Shown here: one piece after another, positions 1-7,313 of the stretch
How the letters are laid out: each line of letters opens with the position of its first letter
Numbering within the stretch: position 1 is the stretch's first letter
Source of the DNA: an uncultured Alphaproteobacteria bacterium
Lineage (GTDB): Bacteria; Pseudomonadota; Alphaproteobacteria; CAAHEQ01; UBA3637
Direction: 5' to 3'
DNA length: 64,000 nt
Assembly (NCBI GenBank): GCA_934216505.1
Contig: CAKQBW010000003.1
Coordinates: forward strand, 1 to 64,000
Program-made: the position numbers and the translations under genes
Notes under the pieces: generated by a model
What the model was told of the DNA's origin: nothing
What the model saw: only the letters and a program-made list of their open reading frames with translations
The model's database searches: none

Positions 1-933
1 GATGATGCAATCGGCGGCGCCACCTTTGAAAGTGTCGTTAAAAACACAGCGGGCACAGATGATTGGAACAAAGCCACCGATAAGCGTTTTAGTTTGGCTT
101 TAACAGGGCTAGATGAAAAGGTCTGCACTCAAATGAAAACCATGCTGGATCAAAACAGCATTATCCGAAACATCGCCGATGATTGCACCACGATTACCTA
201 TAACAACGATTTAACTGCAACGACTTTCATAACGGACAATAAGGATTCCTCAAGTTGCGAAAGTGCGGGCGGGGCTTGGGACGAAGCAACCCAGACCTGT
301 GGGTGTCCAGGGCGTTATACAGGCTCTAATTGTGAAATCGCCCCCACCTCTTGCCCCTCGGGGACTACCCTCACCGGAGATGGAAGGTGTCAGAGGTGTT
401 CTAATAATGGAAACTGTGTTGTCTGTGAGATGGAAGAAGAAGGAAAGTGTGCTTATGCTGCATGTACCTGTTATAACCCCAAGACACAGAATGCAGAATG
501 TAGCGACTATAACTGTGAAGCCTGTGAAATAAAGAGTGATACCCCTGATATTATTTGTTCTTCATACGGTGGTTGTATCTGTTATAATAAGAACACACAG
601 AATATAAAATGTAACGGCACCCTCTGTAAAGCTTGTGATAAAGATAGCGCTACCCCTGATATTATTTGTGGTGGGTATGATTGTATCTGTTATAACTCTA
701 AAAAGCAGAATGTAGAATGTAACGGTTCTGCCTGTGCTGTCTGTGATAAAGATAGTACTACCCCTGACGCTATTTGTTCTAGTGGCTATGGCAATTGTAT
801 CTGTTATAACTCTAAAAAGCAGAATGTAAAATGTAACTATAGCAACTGTCAGGCATGTAATAAAGATAGCACTACCCCTATCGCACGATGTGAAGATGAG
901 GATTATGGCGAGTGTTCCTGTGTGGCGGAGTAG
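1..933 (+). CDS. Type IVb pilin-like protein, C-terminal part, with cysteine-rich repeats (5' end outside window)
   Basis: The reading frame is open to base 1, so the N-terminal leader and helix of this protein lie outside the window. The first roughly 75 visible residues, with FESVVKN, TDKRFSLAL and DEKVC, resemble the globular end of PilS-type type IVb pilins; that match is from memory of the family and moderate. An EGF-like stretch follows (CGCPGRYTGSNC, about 296-335). Then come five tandem repeats of 33-38 residues starting at bases 397, 499, 610, 718 and 832. Each repeat carries six cysteines in the order C-x4/5-C-x2-C-x8/10-C-x4/6-C-x-C. The cysteine spacing implies an exported, disulfide-bonded surface domain. 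It may be the major or a minor (PilV-like, adhesin-tipped) pilin for the pilus locus near 51-60 kb, which lacks a pilin of its own. Stop TAG at 931-933. Confidence 0.6.
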   Translation, partial: DDAIGGATFESVVKNTAGTDDWNKATDKRFSLALTGLDEKVCTQMKTMLDQNSIIRNIADDCTTITYNNDLTATTFITDNKDSSSCESAGGAWDEATQTCGCPGRYTGSNCEIAPTSCPSGTTLTGDGRCQRCSNNGNCVVCEMEEEGKCAYAACTCYNPKTQNAECSDYNCEACEIKSDTPDIICSSYGGCICYNKNTQNIKCNGTLCKACDKDSATPDIICGGYDCICYNSKKQNVECNGSACAVCDKDSTTPDAICSSGYGNCICYNSKKQNVKCNYSNCQACNKDSTTPIARCEDEDYGECSCVAE

Positions 934-956
934 AGGAGGCTCTGTCGTTGGACTTT

Positions 957-986
957 AAAAGGTTGGGTTTTCCCCAACCTTTTTTG
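957..986 (+). terminator. Intrinsic terminator after the pilin-like gene
   Basis: An AAAGGTTGGG / CCCAACCTTT inverted repeat with a four-base loop is followed by a run of T, about 25 bases after the stop codon. Confidence 0.85.
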
Positions 987-1000
987 GTGCCCCAACAGAG

Positions 1001-1060
1001 GCCCGATCAGGTCGGGTATGACCCTCCCCTTTTTGTCATTTCTGTGCATGCGAGAATCCC
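1001..1060. repeat. Degenerate palindromic intergenic repeat
   Basis: The palindrome CCCGATCAGGTCGGG (1002-1016) continues into GTATGACC, and a facing GTCATTTCTG...GCGAGAATCC segment follows at 1035-1059. This pairing looks like the dispersed REP-like elements (GTCATTCC...GGGAATCC) found in many proteobacteria, here decayed. An apparent minus-strand reading frame over this stretch is an artefact of the repeat. Assignment rests on recognition of the motif, not on a search. Confidence 0.5.
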
Positions 1061-1167
1061 CCCCCAAAAAAACCATCACCTGAAAGAATAAGTTTTCTGA
1101 AAGTTCATCGGGACAAATTGAGGATTTTGGGGAAAGCGCCCGAACAAAGGGTATTGTTGAAATAAAA

Positions 1168-1210
1168 AAGGTCGCCCTTTTGGACGACTCTTTAAACTGG
1201 TGGAGGAGGT
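1168..1210 (-). repeat. Possible relic of a tRNA 3' end plus terminator
   Basis: Read on the minus strand this has a CTCCTCCACCA end, AT-rich spacer and a GTCGTCC/GGGCGAC hairpin followed by T residues. The arrangement copies the 3' end and terminator of tRNA-Tyr at 2162-2207, sharing AACTGGTGGAG on the plus strand. No T-arm is found on the upstream side, so it is not a working tRNA. The rest of the 934-1292 gap shows nothing else I can support. Confidence 0.35.
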
Positions 1211-1292
1211 CTTGCCCCGCACGGACTGAAAAAGACAAAAAAATAACCTCTACCATCACATAAGTAGAGGCTAAAATTGAAATGAGATTTTT

Positions 1293-1937
1293 TTATTTTC
1301 TTTGAGCTTTTAACTCTTTTAATTTTTTCTGTCTTGCCATGCGTTCGACTTTCCTTTCTGCTTTTTCCTGTTCTGTTTTTGGGAAAACCTCTCTGTATTC
1401 TCTAACCGTATGTTTTTTGTTTCCTTTGCTACTTACACTATCCAGAAACTCTGTCAATCCTTTCCTATCTCTGATGGTCTTGCCTTTAGTGCGAACACCT
1501 TTATCTATTACCTTTTCATTCTGATCATATCCAACAAAATGTCCATCAGGTACCCAATCTGTTCTGGTTGAATCCTCAAAATGTGGATCATACGAAGTTG
1601 TGGTATATCCTGTAATTTCTTTTTCTTTTGTTCCGTCTGGTCTATAAAAGTAGGTTGTTTCTCCATGACCAGCTACCCATTTTTTTGTAAGTCTTCCTTC
1701 CCTATCATAGGATACATGGGACACTAATAAATCCTTCTTATGCACTGCCCTACCAGAAATACTCCCATCTCTTCTATAGAAAATAGATTCTCCATCTTTT
1801 TTACCGTTTTTATCAAGAACCATAGTATCTTCAATCTGTCCTTTTCCCAAAAGAACATCCCAAAAGCTTCTAGGGTGATAATAATATGTCACTTGTGTAT
1901 GACCATCTTTTAACTTTTTTATAACTTTTTCACGCAT
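1293..1937 (-). CDS. MORN-like (YwqK-type) repeat protein
   Basis: This 214-residue protein has no signal peptide. Between residues about 40 and 150 it contains repeated short units of the MORN-2/YwqK kind (KNGKKDGESIFYRRDG, REGRL, ETTYFYRPDG), which are often seen in antitoxin-like and secreted proteins. The C-terminal 50 residues are very basic, with many K, R and E, and are likely helical. A ribosome site (AAAGGA, six bases before the ATG) supports the start. It stands alone between the possible tRNA relic and tRNA-Tyr, and its AT-richness suggests acquired DNA. No partner toxin is visible. Function unknown. Confidence 0.65.
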   Translation of the reverse strand: MREKVIKKLKDGHTQVTYYYHPRSFWDVLLGKGQIEDTMVLDKNGKKDGESIFYRRDGSISGRAVHKKDLLVSHVSYDREGRLTKKWVAGHGETTYFYRPDGTKEKEITGYTTTSYDPHFEDSTRTDWVPDGHFVGYDQNEKVIDKGVRTKGKTIRDRKGLTEFLDSVSSKGNKKHTVREYREVFPKTEQEKAERKVERMARQKKLKELKAQRK

Positions 1938-2161
1938 TTTCTTTTCCTTTCAGATGAATCGATTTATATTCTCATTAGGGCAAAAATCCAGTATAAAGTC
2001 AACAGGTTTTTGAATTAAAATTTCTGGGAGAAATTTTAGTCATCCCAAGGGGTGGATATTGTATTTAAAGGATTTTTCTGATTGAGAAGTCCGTGTGGGT
2101 TGAATTTTTTATGATTTTTATACACTCGCACACGGACTCACACAAGCGCTTGGAAACAAAA

Positions 2162-2186
2162 GAAAAAAGCGTCCTTTTCGGACGCT
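2162..2186 (-). terminator. Terminator of tRNA-Tyr
   Basis: An AGCGTCC/GGACGCT hairpin just after the tRNA on the minus strand is followed by six T residues in the minus-strand reading. Confidence 0.8.
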
Positions 2187-2196
2187 ATCCAAGAAC

Positions 2197-2282
2197 TGGT
2201 GGAGAGGGGTGGATTCGAACCACCGAACTCATAAGAGGGCAGATTTACAGTCTGCTGCCATTAACCACTCGGCCACCTCTCC
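2197..2282 (-). tRNA. tRNA-Tyr (anticodon GTA)
   Basis: The acceptor stem GGAGAGG/CCTCTCC, D-loop GTGGTTAATGG, anticodon GTA in CTGTAAA, a long class II variable arm, the T-loop GGTTCGAATCC and an encoded CCA are all present in the 86-nt minus-strand sequence. Confidence 0.96.
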
Positions 2283-2299
2283 ATCAAAATGTATTTCCC

Positions 2300-2328
2300 A
2301 TTATGCCCGATTTTTTTATTCTTGTCAA
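2300..2328 (-). promoter_or_regulatory. Promoter of tRNA-Tyr
   Basis: On the minus strand a consensus TTGACA (2323-2328) is separated by 17 bases from CATAAT (2300-2305), placing transcription start about ten bases before the mature tRNA. Confidence 0.8.
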
Positions 2329-2367
2329 GAAAAAAATAACCTCTTTCCCAATAATTCTGTTTTCATC

Positions 2368-2396
2368 TTGATTTATTTGACGATTTGGGCTATACT
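2368..2396 (+). promoter_or_regulatory. Promoter of the HAD gene, predicting a leaderless mRNA
   Basis: TTGATT (2368-2373), 17-base spacer, TATACT (2391-2396), then six bases to the ATG at 2403. The predicted start of transcription falls on or next to the start codon, and no Shine-Dalgarno sequence is present. Confidence 0.7.
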
Positions 2397-2402
2397 TTCG
2401 CT

Positions 2403-3038
2403 ATGAGTCAAATTAAAACAGTTTTTATAGATTGCGATGGGGTCCTGTATGACAAGGCCCTTTTAACTTATGAAGAAATGATGACGGCGTGCCAACAAGC
2501 GGGCGTGGATTTGGGAATTGATTGGGCGGATGTCCAAAAGGTGCGTGAAGCTTTAAGGGCTCAAGGATGGCGCGGATGGTACAATGTGGCGTTAGAGGTC
2601 TGTCGCCACGCAGATGTCGGGTTTCATCAATTGGCGAAAAAAATGGTGGAATATGTGGATTATACCCGCCTGCCCTTTGATCCAGAACTTTTGACTTTAT
2701 TGCAACAGGTGGCCTCTCAAAAAAATTTGTTTATTTTAACAAACAACACACGCCCCCATTTGGAAAAGATCTTTCAACACCTGTTTCATAAAAATATTTT
2801 TCAAACAGGGCTGAAAGTTTTTACCGTGGAAGATACGCTATGGGGAAAGTATTTTTATGTCAAAGCCCACCCTGAAGCCTTTACAAAGTGGTGTCAAAAA
2901 CTGCATCTAAAACCCCAAGAAACTTTGATGATTGATGACACAGAAGATGTGGTCAAGTCTGCCCAAAATCAAGGCTTACAGACGGCTTTCATTCCTCAGT
3001 CAGAGGACACGAAAAAAGTTTTGAAAGGATTATTATGA
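2403..3038 (+). CDS. HAD-superfamily hydrolase, pyrimidine 5'-nucleotidase type
   Basis: This 211-residue cytosolic protein has all four HAD motifs: the nucleophile motif DCDGVLYD near residue 10, LTNNT near 113, a lysine in YVKAHPEAF near 155, and IDDTED near 177. The all-helical cap after motif I and the overall length match the SDT1/PPA1-like pyrimidine nucleotidase group, so dephosphorylation of nucleotides or a related small phosphate is likely; substrate is not proven. The ATG at 2403 is preferred to an in-frame TTG at 2385 because the promoter -10 lies between them. Its stop overlaps the next start by four bases (ATGA), so it is translationally coupled to rlmB. Confidence 0.8.
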   Translation: MSQIKTVFIDCDGVLYDKALLTYEEMMTACQQAGVDLGIDWADVQKVREALRAQGWRGWYNVALEVCRHADVGFHQLAKKMVEYVDYTRLPFDPELLTLLQQVASQKNLFILTNNTRPHLEKIFQHLFHKNIFQTGLKVFTVEDTLWGKYFYVKAHPEAFTKWCQKLHLKPQETLMIDDTEDVVKSAQNQGLQTAFIPQSEDTKKVLKGLL

Positions 3039-3757
3039 AAAGCAATAACTCTAAAGAGGTCCTTATTTACGGACGCCATCCTGTGGAATTAGCGTTGCAA
3101 AATCCCCAGCGCCAAATCAAAGCCCTGTATGCCATCAAAGGAGCCACCGACGGGTTGAAGATTCCCCCCTCTTTAAAAGTGCACCCCGCTGACCATCGGT
3201 CTTTGGAAAATATGGTGGGTCGTGAGACCGTTCATCAAGGGTTGGTGGCCGTTTGTGCGCCTTTGCCAAATGCTGATTTAAATCAAGTGTTGCGTTCCTT
3301 AAAGGATCAAGAAAGAGCCCTGTTGATTGTATTGGATCAAGTGTCAGACCCCCGTAATATCGGGGCTATTTTGCGGTCCGCTGTGGCCTTCCATGCCTCC
3401 GCCGTGATTATTCCTGAGGCTGGCTCCCCTCACGAATCAGGGGCTTTAGCCAAAACCTCCAGCGGGGCCCTAGAGTTGATTCCTTTAATCAAGGTCGCCA
3501 ATTTGGCCCGCACCCTAGACACTTTGAAAAAAAATGATTTTTGGTGTGTGGGCTTAGATGGCTATGCCACCCAAATGATTACAGATAGTCGCTTACCGAA
3601 ACGGTGCGTCTTGGTGATGGGGGCAGAAGACGGCATGCGTCGTTTGACCATGGAAAATTGTGATATGGTCGTCAAACTGCCCATGAATTCCGCCATTGAA
3701 TCATTGAATGTATCCATTGCGGCCGCTGTCGCTATGTACGAATGGAATCGGGGTTAA
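3035..3757 (+). CDS. rlmB: TrmH/SpoU-family 23S rRNA 2'-O-ribose methyltransferase (RlmB type)
   Basis: The 240-residue protein has an N-terminal substrate-binding domain (YGRHPVELAL) and a C-terminal SPOUT knot domain. All three family motifs are visible: LDQVSDPRNIGAILRSA near residue 105, LVMGAEDGMR near 192, and LPMNSAIESLNVS near 213. RlmB methylates the ribose of G2251 in the 23S rRNA peptidyl-transferase loop using S-adenosylmethionine; substrate identity here is by family only. The gene is coupled to the upstream HAD gene by an ATGA overlap. It converges on rpoH with only one base between stop codons and without a visible terminator. Confidence 0.85.
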   Translation: MKSNNSKEVLIYGRHPVELALQNPQRQIKALYAIKGATDGLKIPPSLKVHPADHRSLENMVGRETVHQGLVAVCAPLPNADLNQVLRSLKDQERALLIVLDQVSDPRNIGAILRSAVAFHASAVIIPEAGSPHESGALAKTSSGALELIPLIKVANLARTLDTLKKNDFWCVGLDGYATQMITDSRLPKRCVLVMGAEDGMRRLTMENCDMVVKLPMNSAIESLNVSIAAAVAMYEWNRG

Positions 3758-3758
3758 A

Positions 3759-4634
3759 TTACAGAGCTATTTTTTGTGCCTGAGATTGAATGCTCTTACG
3801 GATTTTTTCCATCGCCTTTGTTTCAATTTGGCGCACCCGTTCCCGAGAAATATGGAAAGCCGTTCCCAAATCTTCCAAAGTTTCCGCCTGTTCCGACAAA
3901 TACCTTTTACAGATAATCGCCTGTTCCCGTTCGGAAAGTTCGCTCAACGCCTGACGCAACATCTTTTTCTTGAGGTTTAATTCTTGCGTTTGGCTGATTT
4001 TTTGTTCTATTGTGTCTTCAGAATCCGCCAACATTTCTTGGAAATTTGTGTTGGAATCGTGAGACAAAGGCGTATTCAAGGAAGAATCCCCCGACAATCT
4101 TTGTTCCATTTCCAAAACATCTTTTTTGGAAACATTCAATACTTTAGAAATATATTCCGCATTTTCTTCGGACAAGCCCGCTTCCCCATACAAGCCCAAG
4201 CGCGCTTTTAATTTATGCAAATTATAGAAAAGCCGTTTTTGAGTCGCCACGGTCCCGATTTTCACCAAAGACCACGATTTCAAAATAAATTCGGACACCG
4301 CCGCCTTAATCCACCAAATGGCATAGGTTGCCAAACGAAAGCCTTTATCTGGGTCAAATTTTTTAATCGCTTGCATCAAGCCGATGTTCGCTTCACTGAT
4401 TAAATCCGCCAACGCCAAACCATAATGACGGAAAGAAATCGCCACCTTTGCCGCCAAGCGCAAATGGGAAGTTGTCAATTCATGGGCGGCATTTAAATCC
4501 CCCGTTTCATGATAACGTTTGGCCAACATATACTCTTTGTCAGCATCTAACATAGGAAATTTGTTAATTTCACTTAAATAACGGGGAAGTCCCCCATTGG
4601 TTGCCAATAATGATAAAGCAGAAGTTTGAGTCAT
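3759..4634 (-). CDS. rpoH: RNA polymerase sigma-32 factor RpoH
   Basis: At 291 residues it matches RpoH in length. It lacks a sigma-70 region 1.1 and starts with region 1.2 (LPRYLSEINKFPML). Region 2 contains the core-binding and -10 recognition helices (LADLISEANIGLMQAIKKFDP, then ATYAIWWIKAAV). The diagnostic RpoH box QKRLFYNLHKL follows near residue 133. Region 4 ends with the helix-turn-helix HISRERVRQIETKAMEKIR. It directs heat-shock transcription. The ATG has an AAGGA ribosome site nine bases upstream. It is monocistronic, between convergent rlmB and tRNA-Trp. Heat-shock targets in the window could include hsp20, clpP and htpX, but I did not identify a sigma-32 promoter. Confidence 0.93.
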   Translation of the reverse strand: MTQTSALSLLATNGGLPRYLSEINKFPMLDADKEYMLAKRYHETGDLNAAHELTTSHLRLAAKVAISFRHYGLALADLISEANIGLMQAIKKFDPDKGFRLATYAIWWIKAAVSEFILKSWSLVKIGTVATQKRLFYNLHKLKARLGLYGEAGLSEENAEYISKVLNVSKKDVLEMEQRLSGDSSLNTPLSHDSNTNFQEMLADSEDTIEQKISQTQELNLKKKMLRQALSELSEREQAIICKRYLSEQAETLEDLGTAFHISRERVRQIETKAMEKIRKSIQSQAQKIAL

Positions 4635-4807
4635 TTTTATATCCTTTTTGTAAGCAATATAAACGAGTTTTCCCTTATTTTAAGCAGAATCCCCGACCTA
4701 TCCCTTTGGATTAAGCCCTTTCATTGTAGCGAAAAGTTTATCCCCTGTCAAGAAAAATTTTTATTTTTTTTCATCTCATAAAAGACTATGTCTTCAAAGA
4801 CAAACAA

Positions 4808-4835
4808 AAAAGACCCCGTCCAACGAACAGGATCC
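4808..4835 (-). terminator. Terminator of tRNA-Trp
   Basis: On the minus strand GATCCTG pairs with CGGGGTC (two G-T pairs) and is followed by a run of six T. Confidence 0.7.
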
Positions 4836-4841
4836 TTTGAG

Positions 4842-4917
4842 TGGCAGGGGCAGAAGGGCTTGAACCCTCAACCTTCGGTTTTGGAGACCGACGCTCTACC
4901 AATTGAGCTATACCCCT
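4842..4917 (-). tRNA. tRNA-Trp (anticodon CCA)
   Basis: The 76-nt minus-strand sequence has acceptor stem AGGGGTA/TGCCCCT, D-arm GCTCAATTGGTAGAGC, anticodon CCA in GTCTCCAAAAC, T-arm GGGTTCAAGCC and an encoded CCA. Confidence 0.96.
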
Positions 4918-4931
4918 TTCAACTGTCTTTT

Positions 4932-4960
4932 AATCTAGCCAAATTTTTCCCAAAAGTCAA
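4932..4960 (-). promoter_or_regulatory. Promoter of tRNA-Trp
   Basis: Minus strand: TTGACT (4955-4960), 17-base spacer ending in GGC, TAGATT (4932-4937), about 15 bases before the tRNA. Confidence 0.75.
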
Positions 4961-5047
4961 GTCTTTTTTGTGGTCCCCTGCCGCCTTTCCTTTCTTCTTT
5001 TGGACATAGAGCCCCCTCTTAGGCTTTATCCCCAACATAAAAACATA

Positions 5048-5076
5048 TTGACAAATGGTCCAAAAATCTTCATACT
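5048..5076 (+). promoter_or_regulatory. Promoter of the lemA-htpX operon
   Basis: TTGACA (5048-5053), 17-base spacer, CATACT (5071-5076), about 35 bases before the lemA ATG. Confidence 0.75.
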
Positions 5077-5110
5077 GAAAAACGCATCAATTTCAAATGA
5101 AAGGAAAAAA

Positions 5111-5662
5111 ATGATTACTTTAATAATTTTAGCCGTTGTCGTGATTTATGCGATTGCTGTTTATAACGGCTTGGTCCGTAATCGCCAACAAGTCAAGGAA
5201 GCATGGAGCACAATTGACACGCAATTAAAACGGCGTTATGATTTAATCCCCAACTTGGTGGAATCGGTCAAAGGATATGCCGCCCATGAATCAGGCACTT
5301 TGGAAAAAGTGATTCAAGCCCGTCAATCGGCCATGACTTTGACAGGGGCCAAAAATAAAGGGGAAGCCGAAAAAACTTTATCGGCGGCTTTAAAGTCTGT
5401 TTTTGCGTTGTCCGAAAGTTATCCTGATTTAAAGGCCAACACCAACTTTTTGGCTTTACAACAGGAATTAGCGGATACCGAAACAAAAATTCAAGCCTCA
5501 CGCCAATTTTATAACACCGTGGTGATGAGTTTAAACAGCAAAGTGGAAATGTTCCCCAGCAATTTATTTGCCAAGATGTTCCATTTTGAAAAAGCTGATT
5601 TTTTTGAAATGTCCGCTGAAGAAGCCCAAGCCGCCCAAAAGGCCCCTCAGGTGAAGTTCTAA
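5111..5662 (+). CDS. lemA: LemA family membrane protein
   Basis: The 183-residue protein starts with one membrane helix (ITLIILAVVVIYAIAVYNGLV) and continues with the LemA helical domain, with the family motifs VKEAWSTIDTQLKRRYDLIPNL near residue 30 and ASRQFYN near 138 as well as NSKVEMFPSNLFA near 150. LemA proteins are cytoplasmic-membrane proteins of uncertain role, repeatedly found beside HtpX-like proteases. The ATG at 5111 is chosen because AAAGGA precedes it and the membrane helix starts there. The stop overlaps the start of the protease gene (TAATG). Confidence 0.9.
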   Translation: MITLIILAVVVIYAIAVYNGLVRNRQQVKEAWSTIDTQLKRRYDLIPNLVESVKGYAAHESGTLEKVIQARQSAMTLTGAKNKGEAEKTLSAALKSVFALSESYPDLKANTNFLALQQELADTETKIQASRQFYNTVVMSLNSKVEMFPSNLFAKMFHFEKADFFEMSAEEAQAAQKAPQVKF

Positions 5663-6597
5663 TGTTTCAAAAACCCGCAAACATCTATGAACATATCGCC
5701 GCCAATAACACCAAAATTTGGGCGTTGGTGGCGTTGTTTCCTGTGGCTTTGTGCACTTTCATCTATGCGTGGTTTTGGTTGTATAGTCTGACAATCAATG
5801 ACCCCATAGACCGAACCGAATTCATGGCATTGTTTTCCTATACCGTCCCATGGATTTTTGGGTTGTGCTTGGTTTTAACTTTGCTTTCTTTGTGGGGGGG
5901 CGACAAGATGATGATGAACTTTGCGGGGGCCAAGCCTTGTCCTCAAACTGGGGAATATCGCAAAGTGTATCAGGCCGTGGAAAATGTGGCATTGGCGGCG
6001 GGGTTGCCGACCCCAAAAGTCTATCTGATTTCGGACGATTCCTTAAACGCTTTTGCCACAGGCTATGCGCCTAAATCGGCCTCTATTGCTTTAACCACAG
6101 GGATTATCAACAAACTCACCCCTTTGGAATTGGACGGTGTGATTGCCCATGAAATGGCCCACATCAAAAATCGGGATATTCGGTTAAATATGTATATTAT
6201 CACGGGAATTGGTGTCATTGCGATGATCGGGGATATTTTAATTCGTTTCAGCCATGGCGGGCGCAGTCGGAACGATAAAAACAATGCGGCGGTTTTCTTT
6301 TTGTTGTTGGGATTTGCTTTGATTTTGTTTCGCTTTTTTGTGGCACCATTTATCCACATGGCGATTTCCAGAAAACAAGAGTTTCAAGCCGATGCGACAG
6401 GGGCGTATTTCACCCGTAATCCGCAGGCGTTGGCTTCGGCCTTAAAGAAAATTGCCCAAGACCCGCAAGTGGAAAGTTTGGATGGGGCACAACAAATGGC
6501 CGCTGCCTGTATTTACAATCCTTTAAAACAGGTTTCAGGCTTGTTGGATACGCACCCACCTGTGGCGCAACGCATTCAACGATTAAACAATATGTAA
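5662..6597 (+). CDS. htpX: HtpX-like membrane zinc metalloprotease (M48)
   Basis: This 311-residue protein has two N-terminal membrane helices (about 18-42 and 58-80), and a HEMAH zinc-binding HExxH motif in GVIAHEMAHIKNRD near residue 160. Two more membrane helices follow (about 180-200 and 212-232). The third zinc ligand is in QEFQADATGAYFTR near 240. The end HPPVAQRIQRL is typical of the family. HtpX degrades misfolded membrane proteins. Its coupling to lemA by overlapping codons suggests the two act together. A third membrane protein gene follows ten bases downstream. Confidence 0.92.
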   Translation: MFQKPANIYEHIAANNTKIWALVALFPVALCTFIYAWFWLYSLTINDPIDRTEFMALFSYTVPWIFGLCLVLTLLSLWGGDKMMMNFAGAKPCPQTGEYRKVYQAVENVALAAGLPTPKVYLISDDSLNAFATGYAPKSASIALTTGIINKLTPLELDGVIAHEMAHIKNRDIRLNMYIITGIGVIAMIGDILIRFSHGGRSRNDKNNAAVFFLLLGFALILFRFFVAPFIHMAISRKQEFQADATGAYFTRNPQALASALKKIAQDPQVESLDGAQQMAAACIYNPLKQVSGLLDTHPPVAQRIQRLNNM

Positions 6598-6606
6598 GGT
6601 CTTTTC

Positions 6607-7257
6607 ATGAAATTTTCTTTTTCTTTTAACCCTCACGAAGATCCAAACGATTGGAAAGCCATGCTGAGGAAAGGGTGCCTGATTCAAGGTATTGCTTTGG
6701 TGATGCTTGTTGTTTCGTGCATTATTTTTATGACAAGAACAGAAAATAAAATTGTTTGCGACAAAGAAGCAGGGATTTGTTTCAGGATTGAAACCAATCT
6801 TTTTACTTCAAAATCCACTGTTTTGGAAAAAGTACGGTTATCTGATATTAGTCGGGCCGAAATGATTTCCTATGAAAAAACGATTTCAAATTCAGGGAAA
6901 GAAGAAACTTATCAGATGTACCGTCTTTCCTTAAAGATGAAAAATGCCCCCGATTACCTTTTTGGAAATGCCACCAGTAATCGGGAAGAAATTGAAAGCC
7001 ATATGAGCCAGTTAAATTATTTTATTCATTCTGAGACACCTCAACTGATTCTGCCCGAAGGTCAGATACGGCGGGGTGGTTGGCGGACCTTGGTGGCGTC
7101 TGAACAAAAACTTGTCCTCATGGAAGGGGGAAATCTCCCTTCGTTCTTTCCTTTGTTGTTTGCGGGGCCCGCCCTTCTTTTTTCTGGGGTGGCGATTTTT
7201 ATGATTAAAAAAGCCTTGGCAATTAAAAAACAATCCGTGCCCTGTAAAAGGGGATAA
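6607..7257 (+). CDS. Unknown two-helix membrane protein of the lemA operon
   Basis: I do not recognise this 216-residue protein. It has a membrane helix at about 24-40 (IALVMLVVSCIIFM) and another near 180-200 (FPLLFAGPALLFSGVAIFMI). Between them lies a domain of about 130 residues that would face outward, with two cysteines near 43 and 50. The shape resembles small proteins with a PH-like fold between two membrane helices, but no motif proves this. The ATG is ten bases after htpX and a strong terminator follows, so it is the last gene of lemA-htpX and probably works in the same membrane quality-control context. Confidence 0.7.
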   Translation: MKFSFSFNPHEDPNDWKAMLRKGCLIQGIALVMLVVSCIIFMTRTENKIVCDKEAGICFRIETNLFTSKSTVLEKVRLSDISRAEMISYEKTISNSGKEETYQMYRLSLKMKNAPDYLFGNATSNREEIESHMSQLNYFIHSETPQLILPEGQIRRGGWRTLVASEQKLVLMEGGNLPSFFPLLFAGPALLFSGVAIFMIKKALAIKKQSVPCKRG

Positions 7258-7271
7258 TCCGAAGGCAATAA

Positions 7272-7299
7272 AAAACCGCCCCGATGGTGGGGCGGTTTT
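7272..7299. terminator. Bidirectional intrinsic terminator
   Basis: AAAACCGCCCC/GGGGCGGTTTT hairpin with T-rich ends on both strands, between the converging lemA operon and the 7314 lipoprotein gene. Confidence 0.92.
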
Positions 7300-7313
7300 G
7301 GGATAGGGCCTTT

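Noticed and set aside
903..1259. Minus-strand reading frame of 118 residues
   Set aside because: It crosses the terminator and the palindromic repeat (the VIPDLIG-like translation is typical of that repeat) and has no ribosome site.
2093..2371. Plus-strand frame with GGEGWIRTTELI
   Set aside because: It is a translation of the reverse strand of tRNA-Tyr, a frequent false gene call.
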